DNA of 64,000 bases, taken from positions 6,267,106-6,331,105 of the forward strand of contig JABAKD010000002.1 in the NCBI GenBank assembly GCA_012845835.1, written 5' to 3'. Each line of letters opens with the position of its first letter. Position 1 is the stretch's first letter. This document shows, one piece after another, positions 59,522-64,000 of the stretch. The translations under genes were made by a program, and so were the position numbers. Under the pieces are notes generated by a model. It made no database searches and was not told the origin of the DNA. It saw nothing but the letters and a program-made list of their open reading frames with translations. This stretch comes from Undaria pinnatifida (lineage: Eukaryota > Sar > Phaeophyceae > Laminariales > Alariaceae).

Positions 59522-60442
59522 TTGTTTCATCCGGCCAACCCCAGATTGGAGTCGGGGGACGTGGTTATCCCGATGCAAACCTGTGGGGTGGACGACGCGA
59601 CCGGAACACTAATGTGCTCTAACGAGGTGGAACTAGGGGATGGCACCGGGGGCCAGATGGTCCTCGAGCGAGCCCCTGACATCCTTGCCTTAAAGTCGGA
59701 GTCCGCCGAGCTGTGGCGCCGGCGCATGGGACACATCAACCACAAGAGCTTGGATGTGGCTAGAGGTGTCGACTACACCGGCGACCTTAAGCACTATAGT
59801 ACCTGCCTACTCGGGAAGAGGGCACAACAACCTCGCCTCAAGCAGGCCACCTACAATGTTCTTCGTCCTTTCCGGCTCGTATCAGTTGACACCCTCGGCG
59901 CCTTCACGCTTAAATCTCTGGGCGGGTTCAAATACGCCGTTAAGTGCGTTGACCGGAAAACCAAGTTTAAGCAGGTGGCGCTCATGAAGGACAAGACCTG
60001 CTCTGTGGACGCCCTTGCGATGTTCATCAAGGAGACCGTGATTCCTACCGGCGGGTGCATCCATACCCTCCGCGGGGACCGTGGCACATATTTCACGAGC
60101 GCGGAGCTCCATTACTACTGTCAAGACGTCGGTATCAACCTGACGTTTGCCTCTCCGAACATCCCTCAGCAGATCCGAGCAAACGAGCGTGCGGGCCGGA
60201 CGATTTTGAAAACCGTGCGCTGTTTTCTCGCCGACTCGACGCTTCCGAACTTCCTTTGGGGGAAGCTGATGAAGACGGCCGTCTACCTGAGCGGCCGGAC
60301 TCCTCACGCAGCTCTGCAAAACGGAACGCCGTACAAGGTGATCTACGGCAAAGATGCCTATCTCGGCCATCTCCAGGTGATCTGGTCCCGGGCGTTCGTG
60401 CACGAAGAGGTCCTCACCAATAAGCTGGGGAAGCGTGCTTGA
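59522..60442 (+). pseudogene. copia GAG-pre-integrase and integrase, open but isolated
   Basis: One uninterrupted frame encodes the pre-integrase part (ELWRRRMGHINHKSLDVA, near 59,706) and the integrase core. The catalytic acids are at D 59,888-59,890, D 60,077-60,079 and E 60,185-60,187, with 62 and 35 residues between them. This is the D,D35E arrangement. One Cys of the zinc-binding HHCC region reads Tyr or Ser (HYSTC). A TGA at 60,440 cuts the integrase from the rest of pol. The expected in-frame polyprotein start is missing. Confidence 0.85.
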
Positions 60443-60511
60443 GAAGGCTGGCTCGTCGGAGCCAGCGAGGAAAGCAAGTTCTACCAGATTTACATCTCTA
60501 AGACCTGACGT

Positions 60512-62100
60512 GTGCGGGTGAGTCAAAATATTACCTCCATTGAGACGCCTTTTGTCGCGCTCTCGTTGGACGCGCGCGGTTTTGAGGACGGGCATTTCAC
60601 GTACGACGACCACGACGACATGCTAAGAGACGTGCGAAACTACGCTTCCAATCACTCGGCTTATTTGCTCTCTCCTAAACGTGCCGTTGGGGATGCCGTC
60701 GGGGGTCTGTCTTCGATTGAGTTTCTCGAACAAATTTGTGAGACAACCAACCGTGATCTTAGACCTGCACCTGCTGGATCTACTCCTGCCAACGATGCAC
60801 CTTGGATTTCTGTTGGAACGGTGGAGGAAGATAGATCTGCCCCGCCTGGGGGAGTCAGTTCCCCGGTGCCGGTCAACGATGCGTCTTCTCCTGGATCGTC
60901 ACCTTATCCGGCGCCGCCGATTGGTCCATCGCCCGCTGTTTCTGCTTCGTCTGGTACTGCACCGCAGGGTGGTCCTGTGCGTGGACGCTGTTCGTCTCGT
61001 GGTGGAAGGGGTTCCACCCCTACGCCTTCAGTAACCAGGGCTGCTTCGCGTGGTGGATCTGCGCGGGGAGGCATCACGCAGCGCGATGGACGTGGCATCG
61101 GGTCTGCACGTGGACGTGGTACTCATGGCTGACGAGGTTCCACGTCAACGCCTGCAACTACCGGGTCTGCTTTGAGCGTACCCACTGCAAAGGCCATCAG
61201 CGAGCTTCTTCGCTTCTCTCACGCGGTTCCCGTGAAGGGGGAGTTTACCGACGTCGCCCACAGGGACGGCTCATTCGGCTTCAAGGAATACGCGTACGCT
61301 GTGGGAACAACGCAACCGAGTGCTACACGGACAATCAAGGAACAGCGGGCCACACCCGAAGCCGCCCAGTGGAACGCAGAAGTAGAACGAGAAATCGCGA
61401 GTCTTAAAAATCGTCACGTTTACAATCTTGTTCCGCGCTCTGCCGTTCCCGCTGGACGGAAGCAAATCAATTCAACATGGGTGCTCATTCGCAAGGCGGA
61501 CGGCTCCTTCATAGATCGTGTAGTGACTCAAGGTTGGAAACAACTTCCCGGCCTTGCCTCTGGCAGCATCTACGCCTCGGTGTGCATGATTCAGCATGTG
61601 CGGACCATATGCTGCATAGCCGTCCACTTCGCACTGCTTCTACACCAGATAGACGTGCCAACTGCCTTTCTGTACGCAGATATCCATGAGTTGGTGTTCG
61701 TCGAGCAGCCGCCTGGCTTCGAGGTTAACGACAAGGACGGAGGTGAGCTAGTGATGTAGCTAGAGAAGAACCTCTACAGGCTGGCCCAAAGCCCCGGGAA
61801 CTGATTCAACACCATCGACTCCGCCCTTGTTGAGGTCGGCTTCGTTCCGCTTCAGTCCGACACGTGTGTCTACTTGTACGATCACGACGGTGTTCGGGTT
61901 TACTTGACCCTCTACGTGCACGATCTCATTCTCGCCAGAAACAACCCTGACGCCATGGCGATGTCGAAAGAGAAGTTGAAGCAAAATTTCGAGATGACTG
62001 GCATGGGAGCGGTGTCACTCGTCTTGGGCATGGAGATAAAGCGAGACCTTGAACGTAGCACTCTCACGATCTGTCAAGAGGTCCAAGTCGACCCTGGAGA
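60512..62100 (+). pseudogene. copia integrase C-terminal linker and reverse transcriptase, broken
   Basis: A Gly/Arg/Ser/Pro-rich linker (60,512-61,132) precedes RT. RT fragments: QWNAEVEREIASLKNRHVYN, STWVLIRKADG, HQIDVPTAFLYADIHELVFV (first catalytic Asp kept) and EQPPGFEV. Stops lie at 61,757-61,759 and 61,801-61,803. The YVDD box at 61,913-61,924 reads YVHD, losing a catalytic Asp. RT activity is therefore not expected even without the stops. Confidence 0.85.
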
Positions 62101-62103
62101 GTT

Positions 62104-62885
62104 TTGGAATGCAGGAATTCAAGCCGACCAACACGCCGGGGTACGGTCCCGAACTCTCCAACCAGCAGCCTGACGAGACTGCTGGACGAGGAAGAACAGA
62201 AGCGCTGCCAGGGCATCGTGGGATGCCTGATGTATATTTCCCAAGTGTTGAGGTACGACATCATGTATGCCGTTGGTCCTCTGGCTCGATCAATGGCGAA
62301 GCACAGCAAGATCCACATGGTGGCGGCGAAGAACACTCTCCGCTACCTCGCGGGGACACCCGACTTTAGCATTACGTACAAGAAAGGAGGCTTCAAGCTT
62401 GCAGTCTTTTCGGACTCCAGCGGGGCCAACAAGCCGGACAACGGAAAGTCCACCTCATGCTTTTTGTCGATGCTGTGCGATGCGCCGAATGGCTTCAAGT
62501 CGGGGCTACAAGGTCTGACAGCCATGTCCATCACGGAGGTGGAGCTGGTCGCGTCGGCGTCGGCGATGAAGGAAGCAGTGTTCTCTTTGAACATGCCGGC
62601 CTAGGGTGCGGCAAGGACTTCGCGAAAGTGCCGTTGTACTGCGACAGCACAGCGACGCTAAACGGGGTGGGAAACCGCTCTTTCAGCTCGAAGACGATGC
62701 ACATCGCGCTGCGCTTCTTCTTCATTCGAGAGCTCGCGTCGAGGAAAATAATCTCCCTCCACTACATCCTGGCCGACATCAAACCTGCCGGCATCGGCAC
62801 AAAGCACCTTAACAAGCATTTCTTCAGGAACCTGCTGGACACCATCAGCAACTTCAACGTACACATTTTATCAACAGCCAGTTAA
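62104..62885 (+). pseudogene. copia RNase H, broken
   Basis: A frame from 62,104 carries GCLMYISQVLRYDIMYAVGP, FSDSSGANKPDNGKSTS and TEVELVASASAMKEAV, ending at TAG 62,602-62,604. The C-terminal part continues in the other frame with YCDSTATL, MHIALRFFFIREL and a terminal KHLNKHFFRNLLDTI, to a stop at 62,885. Catalytic acids are partly kept. Confidence 0.8.
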
Positions 62886-63209
62886 TCATCAACAGCCAGT
62901 TCACTTGGTTGTGATATATGTTTGTGTGCTTGGTTTGAATTTGTTCTGTTCGTTCAAATCCACTTCTTCTTTCTGTAATCGACATTCGGCCTCGCGCCAT
63001 CGCTGGTCGAATAAGCCACGTAGGAATTGGAAGCCATGGTAGTCGGGTTTGTGCAGTAGCAGGTGCACTTTTTGCAGGCGCATGAATGTATTGTTGCATG
63101 TATAGGACTGAAACATCACGTGCTAATTTAGTGGTTTAAACGCACGAAACAAAACTACTTGCATGAAATAGTCATCGTTCATTTCGTACGAGTGAGAGCA
63201 ACTTCCACT

Positions 63210-63221
63210 GAGGGGGAGTAT
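63210..63221 (+). promoter_or_regulatory. Polypurine tract of the copia element
   Basis: GAGGGGGAGTA lies immediately before the TG that opens the 3' LTR, the position and sequence expected for the plus-strand primer in copia elements. Confidence 0.75.
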
Positions 63222-63657
63222 TGTGGAAATGGTAGCACATAGCCAGTATGAGTCAATGTTCAGCAGCACTGCACTTGAGTATCTTAGATCTCATATGTGT
63301 CGGTTAGAGTGTAACGTACGTATGTGAGCGGAGGATATTCATCCATAGGATTCTCAGCTTGATATCCGGGTAGCTCCCTCTCTCTGTTGGCTCGCTCTTG
63401 TAGGTCTTTCTCGATCATAGTTGTCCTGGACATCTCCGGGAAGCAGCCGTCGTCTGGGCTCCTGCAACTCTCCGATTTATATCTGTGTGTATCGGCCAAA
63501 TTAAACGATACCACTGTACTTTTCAACATCTTCTCTACATCTCGGAAAACACTTCGTCTTCCAGGCTATCCTCTCGCACCGTGCCATCACCTCGACTAAC
63601 GTCGACGGCACAGCCTCTCAAACCACCGTGCCAAGGTATCACACATTATCTATGACA
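63222..63657 (+). repeat. 3' LTR of the copia element
   Basis: It begins TGTGGAAATG and ends TATGACA, giving the standard TG...CA ends. It aligns with 56,495-56,927. Confidence 0.85.
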
Positions 63658-63669
63658 GTCAGTCAGGGC

Positions 63670-63990
63670 GTGGAAACAATATAACCGGGGACAAAATCTT
63701 ACAGCTCTGGAAGGAAATGCATCAGTTAATCAAGTGGTATCTGTAAGTCGAATAAACGATGAGGGGAGGGCGGATTTGTTGGGCACGTGTGGGCCTGGGT
63801 TTGATCAAGAGGGAACGGGGGTGGGTGGGGTTGGCGGAAGGGCGGAACGGGCGGGGCAGCTCAATCTGTGCCTGGCAACTAAAACTCCTATCCTGTACGT
63901 CGTACAACCAGTGAGGAGAGGACGGAGCGTTCGAGGGGGTGGGGTGGGGGGGGGGGGGGCGAAATTTCTTTTTTTCGGTATGTTATGTCT
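63670..63990 (-). mobile_element. Cytosine-rich element, minus strand, runs to the window edge
   Basis: The complement shows CGCCCCCCC tracts, GCACAGATTGAGCTGCCCCG-like segments, TTGATCAAA then CCAGGCCCACACG, and the GATGCATTTCCTTCC and CAGCTGTAAGATTTTGTCCCC landmarks of the family core. The 3' portion beyond the core is missing, because the sequence changes just before the copia LTR end. Confidence 0.55.
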
Positions 63991-64000
63991 CATAGATGTA

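Larger units (their letters stand above)
56495..63657 (+). mobile_element. Ty1/copia LTR retrotransposon, full length but inactivated
   Basis: Two matching LTRs bound a 7.2-kb element with the order gag, protease, integrase, reverse transcriptase, RNase H. Integrase before RT defines copia. The pol frame is broken by stops and frameshifts, and two active-site motifs are lost. The LTRs differ by roughly 10-15% by eye, so the insertion is old. The bases flanking the two LTRs do not match, so no target-site duplication is visible. It lies downstream of epimerase copy A. Confidence 0.92.

Noticed and set aside
1-64000. CRISPR arrays, operons, ribosome-binding sites, rRNA genes
   Set aside because: None seen. 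The spliced genes show the DNA is eukaryotic, and no regular short repeat-spacer pattern or rRNA-like conserved segment was found.

Overview
This looks like nuclear DNA of a brown alga (Phaeophyceae, possibly a kelp). The evidence is two intact, intron-containing genes for mannuronan C-5-epimerase, an enzyme of alginate synthesis, surrounded by old, heavily diverged repeats. It is not prokaryotic: genes are split by short GT-AG introns and almost all long reading frames are shadows or transposon relics. The species cannot be named from the sequence alone.

The backbone is a set of ancient segmental duplications around the epimerase gene. Copy C (minus strand, 9.37-12.96 kb) is a wrecked pseudogene. 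Copy B (minus, 26.03-30.27 kb) and copy A (plus, 50.50-54.60 kb) each resolve into seven exons totalling exactly 1,500 coding bases and 499 residues, with identical exon lengths and phases. Their proteins differ at 38 positions by my count (about 92% identical), while introns and flanks have diverged far more, which suggests selection on the protein. The flanks match too: 6-13.7 kb resembles 22.9-31 kb in direct orientation, and 46.4-55.5 kb resembles 25-32.9 kb inverted. The segments 1-6 kb and 35.9-42 kb are a further direct pair with no epimerase attached to the second member.

The space between is mostly mobile-element debris. There is a degenerate tyrosine-recombinase (DIRS/Ngaro-like) retroelement at 18.1-21.0 kb and a complete but dead Ty1/copia element at 56.5-63.7 kb with LTRs and the order gag-PR-IN-RT-RH. 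A family of cytosine-tract-rich elements shares one 3' end and has target-site duplications. There is also a tRNA-derived SINE-like family, a short poly(A)-tailed element (one copy lies in an epimerase intron), and a small element carrying repeated palindromes. GC-rich frames of unknown function lie at 13.75-14.8 kb, 22.1-22.75 kb and 35.1-35.6 kb.

In biological terms the window carries two probably working copies of one secreted alginate-modifying enzyme, arranged divergently about 20 kb apart, plus one dead copy. All comparisons were made by eye; percentages and repeat boundaries are approximate.
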